Shown one piece after another: positions 1 to 8,268 of a stretch of DNA of 64,000 nt. The stretch comes from Pseudoteredinibacter isoporae (GTDB lineage Bacteria > Pseudomonadota > Gammaproteobacteria > Pseudomonadales > Cellvibrionaceae): the NCBI RefSeq assembly GCF_011602085.1, contig NZ_JAAONY010000002.1:124001-188000 (forward strand). Reading direction: 5' to 3'. The position numbers and the translations under genes were made by a program. How positions within the stretch are numbered: position 1 is the stretch's first letter; each line of letters starts with the position of its first letter. The notes below the pieces were generated by a model. That model saw only the letters and a program-made list of their open reading frames with translations, had not been told where the DNA came from and did no database searches.

Positions 1-565
1 CTTCATCCGCTAATGGAGACTGCAAATCATAATCTTCTGCCAACTGGGATATGCCGTCATGAACGCGCTGGTAGGTTTCACCAATATCCGCTTCGACCTT
101 ATTGCTCAACAAATCCAGATCTTCCAGCATACTGCTGGCTTCACCAAAACCACGCTCAAAACCTTTCAGGCCTGCTTCGAGTCGTGATTGAAGCTGCTCC
201 GGACTGGCACCGTTTTGTTTGTCTTGTTCCAGACGGTTGGCAATAAACCCCAGAATGCTGTCGGCCACAGCCTGCGCGGAATTACCATCCTTGGGAGCCT
301 CAGCTGAAGTCAGCTTAGCGGTGGAATGAGAACTGGACGTGAATTGGCTAACCGCAAGGCGGCGTTCAAACAACGCAAAACTCTGCTCATCGCTGTAGCG
401 CTGCACCTGCAACTCAACCACCTTTCCACGAGACTCTGCTGCAGAGTCCCCTCGGTATTCCCGTGAACCCTGCCCTTGCGCGGGCTCGTTTGAGGCATTG
501 GAACCCCTGAAGAGAAAGGACTCTTGTAAGAAAGAGGAGCTGCTTTGTGAATATTGAACAATCAT
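1..565 (-). CDS. DUF5610-type protein, 3' end outside the window
   Basis: An open frame runs from an ATG at 565 (complement) to the window edge without a stop, giving 188 visible residues. The first about 100 residues are Ser/Gln/Glu-rich and look disordered. From about residue 100 comes a helical segment containing ILGFIANRLEQDK and RLEAGLKGFERGFGEAS, a pattern I associate with the DUF5610 family, whose function is not established. There is no signal peptide or membrane segment in the visible part. It lies downstream of, and on the same strand as, the FHA gene with about 130 bp between them, so cotranscription is possible. The Shine-Dalgarno is weak. Family assignment is from memory of the motif and is moderately sure; the existence of the gene is well supported by the long unbroken frame. 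Confidence 0.7.
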   Translation of the reverse strand, partial: MIVQYSQSSSSFLQESFLFRGSNASNEPAQGQGSREYRGDSAAESRGKVVELQVQRYSDEQSFALFERRLAVSQFTSSSHSTAKLTSAEAPKDGNSAQAVADSILGFIANRLEQDKQNGASPEQLQSRLEAGLKGFERGFGEASSMLEDLDLLSNKVEADIGETYQRVHDGISQLAEDYDLQSPLADE

Positions 566-693
566 GGTGGCCGCCAAGAGAGATTAATCATTAACCCCTT
601 TAACGGCCAAAGGCAGGATTTCTAGAGTATTACAGATCAGCGGCTAAACAGGTTTAAAACCTTGTTCAGCCCTGATTTTGCTCGAGATTCAAA

Positions 694-1602
694 CTAAATA
701 ATGTTGGTGAACTTCGCAATCACTACAACCGCCAATACCAGCACGGCTGTAATTGCCAATACGGTGCCCGCAGAGCCCCCTTTCTTGGCCTCGGAGGCCT
801 TGTCATGCTCAGGAGCTTTATCCAGCTGGGGGCGAGCTCTCTGCAGGTCCGGCGTAGTTGCAGACCCTGCATCCTCTGCAGCTGCGGCTTTAGCTCGTAC
901 CGGGCGCGCCACCGTAGGGTTTACCGGAGCCCGAAGAAGGGTTTTATCCACAGTTTCGGCCGGGCCCAACACACCAAAGCTCAAGCTGTCGAACGCCAAC
1001 TCATCACCACGTCTGACACGGGCTTCTTCGACTCGCACACCATTCAAAAAAGTACCATTGGAGGAACCCAGATCACGCACATACAGGGCACCCTGATCGA
1101 TAAACAAACGGGCGTGCTGGCGCGACAAATGCGCCGCAGCCAATACAATGTCACATTCACTGGAGCGACCGACTACCGTTTGCTCGGACAAGGTATACAC
1201 TCGATCAGATAACGCCGAATGATTCGCCTTCAGTGCCCACTCCTGCTTATTACTTTTAGCAGCCTGGGCTCCGACATTCACCGGCTTGACGTCTCTGCGT
1301 TCCAATTTGGGATCAACCACATCCATAACTACCGATGCAATCGACAGCTTGTCACCGGTGTTCAGCTCGCACATATCACCTTCATTAATGGGGCGACCAT
1401 TAATTTCAATCAAAGGCCCCATTGCCCGAAGGCGCAAACTTTCACCACTGATATCAACGACAGCATGTTGTTTTTTAAGGCCGTCGTCGCTGAGCACAAG
1501 TTGACATTCTTTGGCAGTACCAATGACCAAACGCGGCTCTACCAGCCAAACTTCGTGCAAACCTGAACTTTGGGATTGATTGCGTAAACGCAGTTTTAAC
1601 AT
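694..1602 (-). CDS. FHA-domain membrane-anchored protein
   Basis: This 302-residue protein probably reads phosphothreonine marks. Residues about 1-110 form a degenerate FHA-like fold (RLVIGTAKECQLVL, LRLRAMGPLIEINGRPI). Residues about 130-210 form a canonical FHA domain with the expected VVGRSSECDIVL, LSRQHARL and DLGSSNGTFLNG motifs (the Gly-Arg, Ser, His and Asn signature positions). A linker of about 70 charged residues follows, then one C-terminal membrane helix (about 278-298, GTVLAITAVLVLAVVVIAKF), so it should be tail-anchored with the FHA domains in the cytoplasm. It is divergent from a PP2C phosphatase and a Ser/Thr kinase, which suggests it is a substrate or partner of that kinase. 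The FHA call is firm; the partnership is inference. Confidence 0.9.
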   Translation of the reverse strand: MLKLRLRNQSQSSGLHEVWLVEPRLVIGTAKECQLVLSDDGLKKQHAVVDISGESLRLRAMGPLIEINGRPINEGDMCELNTGDKLSIASVVMDVVDPKLERRDVKPVNVGAQAAKSNKQEWALKANHSALSDRVYTLSEQTVVGRSSECDIVLAAAHLSRQHARLFIDQGALYVRDLGSSNGTFLNGVRVEEARVRRGDELAFDSLSFGVLGPAETVDKTLLRAPVNPTVARPVRAKAAAAEDAGSATTPDLQRARPQLDKAPEHDKASEAKKGGSAGTVLAITAVLVLAVVVIAKFTNII

Positions 1603-2072
1603 TCTTTATTCTCTGTGTTAGTTTCCCTGAAGTAGGACACTCCTGAACCTGATCTCAGCACCAAGTGCCAGCCAAGTTCCACCCCTGCAATTAAGACATA
1701 AAACAGTCACTTAGCCAATTTTACGAGAATAGCCTTTAAATTATGAGACATGCCTTGCATTCTAGCCTATGAACTTTGCATTTTTAATATTAATGTATTA
1801 ATACCCTATTGGCATAAGGCAAAGGTAGCTGGCCTAATCCGGATTAGCCATTACCAGAATTAACTAAACCTAAGCTATTTATCACTAGAATAATCAACGG
1901 GTTTGTTAAGCCGCCGTATCAAAACAACATGCTATGTTGAGTATGTACAGAGTTAGAAAGAATCAACAGGAAGCGGTCCCATTAGTAGCATCAACAAGCA
2001 ATATCCAGGCAGCACAGCTCAGGGAAGCCGTCCATTTCAAGGAATAGAGATCAGTATTGTACGGACAATAGC
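1603..2072. promoter_or_regulatory. Divergent intergenic region with a 14-bp palindrome
   Basis: This 470-bp gap separates the divergent FHA and PP2C genes. It contains a perfect palindrome, CTAATCCGGATTAG, at 1834-1847, and an AT-rich stretch at about 1780-1803. I could not place a convincing -35/-10 pair for either gene and saw no convincing ORF or RNA gene. The palindrome is a candidate operator serving one or both directions. Confidence 0.4.
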
Positions 2073-2945
2073 ATGCAATTGAGCTGGACATCGCGCAGCC
2101 ACCCCGGCTGTTTAAGACAAAACAATGAAGACTATGTCGCCTGTATGGGCGACCAGGGACTGTGGCTGCTTGCCGACGGTATGGGTGGCCATCAAGCTGG
2201 CGAGGTCGCCGCGCAACTGGCCTGCCAGATTGTCAGCCAATCAATTCGTACAGGAAGCGAGCCGAAAGAGGCATTCAGTCTTGCCCATCAGCTGATTCTG
2301 GATCAGTCCGAGGGACAGCAGAGCGGAATGGGCTCGACCCTTATCTGCCTGCAGCAACTCAGCGATGAACAGTTTCAAATCAGCTGGGTTGGCGACAGCC
2401 GCGCTTACCGCTGGCGTAATGGAGAGCTTGAGCAATTAAGCCGTGATCATTCCTATGTGCAGTCTCTGATTGATGCTGGTCAGATCACCGCCGAACAAGC
2501 CAGAGAACATCCGGAAAAGAACATTATTACCCAGTGCCTCGGCGCAATTGAGTACGACGCTATTGAAGTTGAATCCCTGAACAGCTTCTGGCTGCCAGGA
2601 GACTTGATCATTTTGTGCAGCGATGGCCTCAATGATGAATTGCACGACAAGGAGATCGCCAGAATTTTGTCTCTGAGCGATGAGCCTGAGCAGCAGCTGT
2701 TAGACTTAGAGGAGGCTGCACTGGAGTCTGGCGGCAAAGACAACATCAGTATGGTGGGCATCAGCTATGGTGAGCCCAAAACTCAGCGCACACGCCCCCT
2801 GAGTCGAAGCAAACGCAGCAATAAAAGCGAAATTCCAGACAGTCTGGATTTCGAAAATGCCTCTGGACAAAGTTCGGTTTCGGTTCTGGCATTTATATTG
2901 CTAATCGTCTTTTTAATATTGGCCAGTGCCTTTTGGTTTTGGTAA
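2073..2945 (+). CDS. PP2C-family Ser/Thr phosphatase with C-terminal membrane anchor
   Basis: A 290-residue PPM/PP2C phosphatase that removes phosphate from Ser/Thr residues using two metal ions. The family motifs occur in order: RQNNEDYV near residue 15, LLADGMGGHQAGE with metal-binding Asp35, GMGSTLICL, WVGDSRAYRW, LSRDHSYVQ, LIILCSDGLNDEL and GGKDNISMV. These retain the acidic metal ligands, so it should be active. Unlike the short soluble Stp type, it has a basic linker and one hydrophobic helix at about 267-289, placing it at the inner membrane beside the tail-anchored FHA protein and the single-pass kinase. The kinase begins 48 bp downstream, so the two are probably cotranscribed as an antagonistic pair. 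The Shine-Dalgarno is poor, but no better in-frame start is apparent. Confidence 0.93.
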   Translation: MQLSWTSRSHPGCLRQNNEDYVACMGDQGLWLLADGMGGHQAGEVAAQLACQIVSQSIRTGSEPKEAFSLAHQLILDQSEGQQSGMGSTLICLQQLSDEQFQISWVGDSRAYRWRNGELEQLSRDHSYVQSLIDAGQITAEQAREHPEKNIITQCLGAIEYDAIEVESLNSFWLPGDLIILCSDGLNDELHDKEIARILSLSDEPEQQLLDLEEAALESGGKDNISMVGISYGEPKTQRTRPLSRSKRSNKSEIPDSLDFENASGQSSVSVLAFILLIVFLILASAFWFW

Positions 2946-2993
2946 CTGCACATGAACAAACCGAGTCATCTTGAAACCCACTGATTAACGATC

Positions 2994-5402
2994 ATGCAGA
3001 TTCCCGGATTTCAAATCACCAGAAAGATCAGCCAGGGAGGCATGTCATCCGTTTATCTCGCCATACAGCAAAGTATTGGCCGGGAGGTCGCGCTCAAAGT
3101 AATGAGCCCTACTCTCGCCCAGGATGCTCATTTCAGCGAGAGATTCCAACGCGAAGCTACCATCGTCGGGCAACTCTCCCACCCCAATATTATTGGTATT
3201 TACGACATCGGGAAATATCAGGGCCTCAACTATATCGCCATGGACTACCTGGCGAAGGGCTCATTAAGCCAAAGGCTGCGCAAGGGTATCAGTGGCCTGG
3301 AAGCGGTTAAAATTCTTAAGCAATTGGCCGGCGCCCTCGCCCATGCCCATCAATGCGGCTATGTGCACAGGGACATTAAGCCCGAGAATGTCTTGTTCCG
3401 TGCCGACGACAGTGCCGTCCTGAGCGATTTCGGTGTGGCCAAGGCCATCAAACAAAACCTTGGTGTCACCCATGCCGGCACCGTTTTAGGCACACCCAAC
3501 TACATGAGTCCGGAACAGGCCAAGGGTCAACCCTGTGATGGTCGTTCAGATTTATACAGCCTAGGCGTCGTGTTCTATGAAATGCTCTCGGGCAAACTGC
3601 CATTCCAGGCTGAAGAAGCGGTGGCCATTGCCATCAAACACCTCACAGCGCCAATTCCTAAACTGCCTACCCAGCACGCATTGTTCCAACCTCTGCTGGA
3701 AGACCTGCTGGCCAAAAACCCGGACGAACGCATTCAATCCGGTGAAGAATTAATTGAGCGAATTGAAGTTCTGGAAAGCGGTTTACAGATTCCCAAAATC
3801 AGTTACAACTCCCTCAGCGGGTCCAGAGAACTGCAATTGGGGTTTTTCCAACGCCTGCAGGCTTACGTGTTTTTAATCGGGCAGAAACTCAGCTTCTTTT
3901 CGCCCCAGAAAAACAATCCCACAGACCTGATTCAACAGGCGAGCCGCTATACCACGGCCATTAACGAAAAACACACTTCCGAAGCGGAGCTTGATGAGGA
4001 AATTTTAAGCGAAACCGCTTCTCGCCAAAGCAATCTCCCCAGAACGCTTACTTTGGCAAGCCTTCTCTGCCTGATCGCCTTTGCGGCCTTCTACAATCAC
4101 TCCGAAGGGCCCTTAGCAGATGAACAGCAACAAACGGCCAGTAGCCTCAGCACAGATGAAATTGAACCTCAAAGTTCCGAGCAAAACCTGACAGAAGCAG
4201 GATCCGAAACCGAAGCAATAACAGATAAGGAATCCAGCATTGCCGATTCTGATCCCCTCGCAGCGACACTGAGCAATGCCTCCGTGGACTTAAGCCACTC
4301 AGAATTAACAAACAATATGGCTCAAGCTGAAACATCGGAAACGGAAGCTCCGCTGGAGACCGGCACAATAAACCCGGGTACCCAGGAACAACTTGAAACT
4401 CAGGAAGCCTTGATCGCCGAAATCGATGAAGATGTGCAGGAGAGCGCTGTAGAAACTTTCCCACTCACCATCAGCAGCACCCCTAAGGCTGATCGCATTC
4501 GCATCCTGAACATCAAGCCTCGCTACAAAGCCGGGATTCCACTCGCCGCTGGCAGCTATCTGGTTGAGATCAGCAAACGGAAATTCAAAACCCTAAAACG
4601 CTGGGTCAAAGTCAGCGATAAAGCAATCAACCAGCATTATGCCCTGGAAAAGTTATTTGAAGCCGGTGAAACCTTCAGCGACCCTCTGGATAACTACCAC
4701 TCGGCCCCGGAAATGATCGTCGTTCCCACCGGCAGCTTCAGCATGGGAAGCAAGGCAAATGGCAACAGTTTGCCGATTCGCCAGGTGACCATCGACGATA
4801 ATTTTGCGGTCAGTCGATTTGAAATCAGCTTTGCCGATTACCAGACCTATCTCGATGACACCGGCCAGAAGGCCAAAACTCCCGATGACAATAACTGGGG
4901 ACGCGGAAATCGACCGGTGATCAACATCAACTGGCACGAGGCTGTTGAATATACCGATTGGCTGAGCGAGAAAACGGGACGGGTTTATCGTTTGTTGAGC
5001 GAAGCTGAGTGGGAATACGTGGCCCGGGCAAACCATGCCGGCAATTACTGGTGGCCACACAACAGTCGACGCATGGCCAACTGTCGGCGCGGTTGCAACA
5101 GTGAGTTTGCCAAATTGTTCGGCAGTCAAACGGCCCCACTCGGTTTCTATCCGGCCAATCCCTTTGGTATTTACGATACCTCGGGCAATGTTGCTGAATG
5201 GGTTATGGATTGCTACACCGACCACTACCTGGGTGCCAGCACATCACCTGAGCCCAGAAAGAGCCCTCAGTGCCTGCAAAAAACGGTTCGCGGCGGTTCT
5301 CACAGCGACAGCGTTGAAAATATCAGCAGCCACAGCCGAGGCGGAATAGACAGCTTACACCGCAGTGCCAACATCGGTTTCCGCATCCTCGCCGAACTGT
5401 AA
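2994..5402 (+). CDS. Transmembrane Ser/Thr kinase with PEGA-like and SUMF1/FGE-like domains
   Basis: An 802-residue Hanks-type kinase. Residues about 1-265 are the kinase domain: glycine loop ISQGGMSSVYLA, Lys35 in EVALKVM, HRD with catalytic Asp127 and DFG with Asp145, all intact. A membrane helix lies at about 349-367. An acidic Ser/Glu-rich linker follows (about 370-490), then a PEGA-like beta segment (about 490-555) with AGIPLAAGSYLVEI. The C-terminal 230 residues resemble the formylglycine-generating enzyme (SUMF1) fold: MIVVPTGSFSMGS, LLSEAEWEYVAR, YDTSGNVAEWV, TVRGGSHSD. The catalytic CxxxxC pair expected after RGGS is absent; Ser and His occur instead. Four other cysteines (ANCRRGC and two later) fit disulfides in a periplasmic sensor. 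I infer that the outer module binds a ligand or cell-wall component and is not an FGE. Confidence 0.92.
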   Translation: MQIPGFQITRKISQGGMSSVYLAIQQSIGREVALKVMSPTLAQDAHFSERFQREATIVGQLSHPNIIGIYDIGKYQGLNYIAMDYLAKGSLSQRLRKGISGLEAVKILKQLAGALAHAHQCGYVHRDIKPENVLFRADDSAVLSDFGVAKAIKQNLGVTHAGTVLGTPNYMSPEQAKGQPCDGRSDLYSLGVVFYEMLSGKLPFQAEEAVAIAIKHLTAPIPKLPTQHALFQPLLEDLLAKNPDERIQSGEELIERIEVLESGLQIPKISYNSLSGSRELQLGFFQRLQAYVFLIGQKLSFFSPQKNNPTDLIQQASRYTTAINEKHTSEAELDEEILSETASRQSNLPRTLTLASLLCLIAFAAFYNHSEGPLADEQQQTASSLSTDEIEPQSSEQNLTEAGSETEAITDKESSIADSDPLAATLSNASVDLSHSELTNNMAQAETSETEAPLETGTINPGTQEQLETQEALIAEIDEDVQESAVETFPLTISSTPKADRIRILNIKPRYKAGIPLAAGSYLVEISKRKFKTLKRWVKVSDKAINQHYALEKLFEAGETFSDPLDNYHSAPEMIVVPTGSFSMGSKANGNSLPIRQVTIDDNFAVSRFEISFADYQTYLDDTGQKAKTPDDNNWGRGNRPVININWHEAVEYTDWLSEKTGRVYRLLSEAEWEYVARANHAGNYWWPHNSRRMANCRRGCNSEFAKLFGSQTAPLGFYPANPFGIYDTSGNVAEWVMDCYTDHYLGASTSPEPRKSPQCLQKTVRGGSHSDSVENISSHSRGGIDSLHRSANIGFRILAEL

Positions 5403-5551
5403 TTTTTATTATGCATAGCAAGACAGTTCAGTTTTTTTGAAAAAACAACCTAGTGTTAAGGCTTATTTCTGCATTTATTTCCCCTTTTTCCAAAACCCCT
5501 GCATCCTCTAATTATTCATCTACACTCAAAATAAAGGCAGCGGAAAATCAT

Positions 5552-5617
5552 TGAGCCGCCAGAGAAGTATTGAAGTACACCGCTCGTGATTTCCTTTCAA
5601 TACTGATCAACGGCTCA
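5552..5617 (+). promoter_or_regulatory. Nested inverted repeats in the chemoreceptor leader
   Basis: Outer arms TGAGCCG (5552-5558) and CGGCTCA (5611-5617) enclose inner arms AGTATTGAA (5566-5574) and TTCAATACT (5596-5604), all perfect. The interruptions are 7 and 6 nt, and the apical loop is 21 nt. The structure ends 5 nt before the GGAGG Shine-Dalgarno (5623-5627) of the downstream GTG start. It could be a translational control hairpin or a DNA operator. The rest of the 230-bp gap (5403-5551) is AT-rich; I see no gene in it. Confidence 0.5.
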
Positions 5618-5632
5618 GGTCCGGAGGCTTAG

Positions 5633-6949
5633 GTGTTTGGTAAACAATACAAAGTGCTGTATGAAAAACTTCATGAAGAACATACAGAACAGTCCTCGCT
5701 CATTAATGCAATTCACCGTTCTATGGCCGTCATTGAATTTCGCCCCAGTGGCGAAATCATAACGGCCAATGATAATTTTCTAAAAACCGTAGGCTACGAC
5801 CTTTCGGAAATTCAAGGCAAACACCACAGGCTGTTTTGTGAAGATAATTACGCCGCAAGCGAAGCCTATCGTGATTTTTGGGCGCATCTGAATCGTGGGG
5901 AATTTTTCAGCGGCCAGTTTAAACGTGTTACCAAACAAGGCCAGCCACTTTGGCTGGAGGCTACCTACAACCCGGTATTTGACGCCAATCAAAAGTTAAT
6001 CAAAGTTGTGAAGTTTGCGTCCGATATTAGCGCCAAGGTCATCGCGGATATCGAAGATAAAAGCAAACTCGATGCCTTAAATCGTTCAAGCGCAATCATC
6101 GAGTTTGAAAAAGACGGTACCATCATCGACTGCAACGATAACTTTCTAAGCACTGTGGGTTATCGTAAGGCGGACATCATTGGTAAACACCATCGCATTT
6201 TCTGCGAGCCCGAATACGCTGCGTCCCAGGAATACAATCGCTTTTGGCAGCAACTTAACAACGGGGAATTTTCATCCGGTCAATTTAAACGCGTGAATTC
6301 TCAAGGTCAGACCCTGTGGCTGGAGGCATCCTATAATCCGGTCTATGACGGCGACGGAAATCTCTATCGAGTCATTAAATTTGCCTCAGATGTTACACAG
6401 CAGACTCAGCAGTCCGAAATGGAACGGGAAAGCGCATCAATTGCTTACCGTATCTCCAATGAAACCCTGAATGTGGCCAAAAGCGGCGGCAGCGTCATTA
6501 ATGAAGCCGTGGATGAGATGAACAAAATTGCCGAATCTGTTCACGCTTCATCTCAGCATATTGAACGCTTGAACATGCAATCTGGAGAAATTAACTCGAT
6601 CATCAACACCATTCAGGAAATCGCTGATCAAACGAATTTGCTGGCTCTCAATGCCGCCATCGAAGCTGCCCGAGCGGGCGAACAAGGACGTGGCTTTGCG
6701 GTTGTTGCCGATGAGGTCCGCCAGCTGGCCGCCCGCACCTGCCAATCCACCTCTGAAATTTCATCCATGATCAGCAAGATTCAAGAAGACACCGGCAGCG
6801 CCTCAAGCAGTATGGAAAAATGCCTGGATCAGGCGAATCGGGGTGTCGATCTCGCCAGCCAAACCGGCGAGGTGATCGGCAAGATCCAAACCGGGGCCAA
6901 TGAGGTGGTCTCAGCTATTGACCTGTTCTCCAAGTCCCTATCCAACTGA
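5633..6949 (+). CDS. Soluble PAS-PAS methyl-accepting chemotaxis protein
   Basis: A 438-residue Aer-like cytoplasmic chemoreceptor. Two near-duplicate PAS/PAC modules occupy about 22-135 and 145-255; both carry a VGY...GKHHR(L/I)FCE core and GQFKRV...GQ.LWLEA.YNPV, showing a recent tandem duplication. The MCP signalling coiled coil follows at about 270-438, with the conserved tip [20 protein letters not shown] and [18 protein letters not shown]. There is no membrane helix and no HAMP. Proteins with this layout sense redox or small ligands through a PAS cofactor and signal to CheA/CheW, but no che genes are in the window. The start is GTG with GGAGG 5 nt upstream. The C-terminus is short and lacks a CheR-binding pentapeptide. 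Confidence 0.93.
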   Translation: MFGKQYKVLYEKLHEEHTEQSSLINAIHRSMAVIEFRPSGEIITANDNFLKTVGYDLSEIQGKHHRLFCEDNYAASEAYRDFWAHLNRGEFFSGQFKRVTKQGQPLWLEATYNPVFDANQKLIKVVKFASDISAKVIADIEDKSKLDALNRSSAIIEFEKDGTIIDCNDNFLSTVGYRKADIIGKHHRIFCEPEYAASQEYNRFWQQLNNGEFSSGQFKRVNSQGQTLWLEASYNPVYDGDGNLYRVIKFASDVTQQTQQSEMERESASIAYRISNETLNVAKSGGSVINEAVDEMNKIAESVHASSQHIERLNMQSGEINSIINTIQEIADQTNLLALNAAIEAARAGEQGRGFAVVADEVRQLAARTCQSTSEISSMISKIQEDTGSASSSMEKCLDQANRGVDLASQTGEVIGKIQTGANEVVSAIDLFSKSLSN

Positions 6950-7036
6950 TCGATAAGCAGCCAACAGCGTATCCATGCCGACCCGTGGCCTCTCAAATAA
7001 GGAGCGGGTCGCTTTTAGCTTATATCTTGGTTAGAA

Positions 7037-7064
7037 TCACCAAAAAACAAGAAGTTTATGGTGA
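7037..7064 (+). promoter_or_regulatory. Inverted repeat before the Lrp-family gene
   Basis: TCACCA (7037-7042) and TGGTGA (7059-7064) form a 6-bp inverted repeat with a 16-nt AT-rich spacer, ending 8 nt before the ATG at 7073. Lrp/AsnC regulators commonly autoregulate through AT-rich imperfect dyads, so this is a candidate self-operator; the half-sites are short and the call is tentative. Confidence 0.3.
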
Positions 7065-7072
7065 CTTAACTC

Positions 7073-7555
7073 ATGGCCCACACGCTCGATAAGACTGACC
7101 GCAAGATTTTGGAAATCCTTCAGAAAGACGGCTCCCTTTCAAACCTGGAGCTTGCCGACATGATTGCCCTATCCCCTTCACCCTGCTCTCGTCGTGTGAA
7201 GATGCTGGAAGAAGCCGGCTATTTTAAAGGCAACGTTACTCTGCTGAATCCGGAAACCATTGGTGTCAATGTTCACGTCTTTATTCAGGTAACCCTTGGG
7301 CACCAAGTGAAAAACCTCCTGCAGCGATTTGAAGAGACCGTTGCTCAGTGGCCCGAAGTTATGGAATGCTATTTAATGGCCGGCGACTTTGATTATCTGA
7401 TTCGAGTGGCGCTGCCCGACCTCGCAGCTTACCAGCATTTTCTGGATGAAAAACTCACCCAATACGAAGGCATCTCCAGCATTAAAAGCAGTTTCTCTCT
7501 GAAACAGGTTCAGTACAAAACCGAAATGCCACTGGAGCATTTGATTGAGGATTAA
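7073..7555 (+). CDS. Lrp/AsnC-family transcriptional regulator
   Basis: A 160-residue Lrp-type regulator of usual family length. Residues 1-60 are the winged helix-turn-helix (LDKTDRKILEILQKDGSLSN, LADMIALSPSPCSRRVKMLE). Residues about 65-150 are the RAM/AsnC ligand-binding and oligomerisation domain, including WPEVMECYLMAGDFDYLIRV. Such proteins form octamers and respond to amino acids, most often leucine or a branched-chain or aromatic amino acid. It is a single gene convergent with trmH, and no amino-acid catabolic gene is adjacent, so the effector and targets are unknown. The frame and start are secure. Confidence 0.93.
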   Translation: MAHTLDKTDRKILEILQKDGSLSNLELADMIALSPSPCSRRVKMLEEAGYFKGNVTLLNPETIGVNVHVFIQVTLGHQVKNLLQRFEETVAQWPEVMECYLMAGDFDYLIRVALPDLAAYQHFLDEKLTQYEGISSIKSSFSLKQVQYKTEMPLEHLIED

Positions 7556-7584
7556 ACTAAAAACCCCGCTTTTTACGGCCTGAA

Positions 7585-8268
7585 TCAGCCTTCTCTGGCT
7601 TTTTGATGGTACCAACCTGGACCATCAATAATTTCTCCGTCCAAGCCCACCTCGGGGTAATCCAGCCCCTTTTCCTCGCAAAAACGCGCCACCTGCGGAT
7701 GCGCCCATTGAAAAAAACGGCGCTTATAAAGGGCCCCATTCAAACGACACTCTTCATACATTCCGCGAGCGTCGCGCTGTCGTTGCGCCTCGGAAAGAAT
7801 AATCGCAGCCGCAACCGATACATTAAAAGACTCGACCATTCCCATCATCGGAATCACAACGGTCTCATCCGCAAGCGCCAGAGCCTCCTCACTAACACCT
7901 TCGCGCTCCATTCCCATTAACAAGGCGGTGGGCTCACAGTAATCAATCGAGCGGTAATCAACCGCTCTATCGTCCAGGTGGGCTGCCACAACCTTCATGC
8001 CTCGAGATTTCACTTCGCGAATGGCAGCGCTTACCGAATCGTAAGTCGATACCTCAACCCACTTATTGCTGCCTGAGGCGGTTCCCCGGTAGGAGCGATA
8101 GCCATCTTTCGGTTCGACCACGTGCATATGGTCGATACCGACCGCATCGCAAGTTCTCATAATGGCGGCCAGGTTACGGCCCTTGTGAACTTCGTCATTA
8201 ATAACAGTGAGGTCAGCTTGGCGGCGGTTCAGTACCGCCCTGATTTTTTCCAGTCGTTCAGGGGTCAT
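7585..8268 (-). CDS. trmH: tRNA (guanosine-18-2'-O)-methyltransferase TrmH
   Basis: A 227-residue SPOUT (SpoU) methyltransferase that methylates the 2'-hydroxyl of G18 in the D-loop of tRNAs using S-adenosylmethionine. The three SpoU motifs are present: NLAAIMRTCDAVGI with the catalytic Arg, TALLMGMEREGVSEEAL, and VVIPMMGMVESFNVSVAAAI forming the trefoil knot. The N-terminal ERLEKIRAVLNRRQADLTV and the C-terminal extension match TrmH rather than RlmB or TrmL. The gene is convergent with the Lrp gene, with 29 bp between stop codons. The ATG at 8268 starts exactly where homologous proteins do. Confidence 0.95.
   Translation of the reverse strand: MTPERLEKIRAVLNRRQADLTVINDEVHKGRNLAAIMRTCDAVGIDHMHVVEPKDGYRSYRGTASGSNKWVEVSTYDSVSAAIREVKSRGMKVVAAHLDDRAVDYRSIDYCEPTALLMGMEREGVSEEALALADETVVIPMMGMVESFNVSVAAAIILSEAQRQRDARGMYEECRLNGALYKRRFFQWAHPQVARFCEEKGLDYPEVGLDGEIIDGPGWYHQKAREG

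Noticed and set aside
694-5402. Type VI secretion cluster
   Set aside because: FHA, PP2C and kinase fit the Fha-PppA-PpkA set, but no tss gene (Hcp, VgrG, TssB/C, IcmF) is visible, and the kinase output domain is different.
5540-5632. c-di-GMP (GEMM) riboswitch upstream of the chemoreceptor
   Set aside because: The leader has CCGGAGGCTTAG, but the conserved core (CGCAAAGCCTCCGGCCTA-like) and paired stems of GEMM are missing; the stems seen are different.
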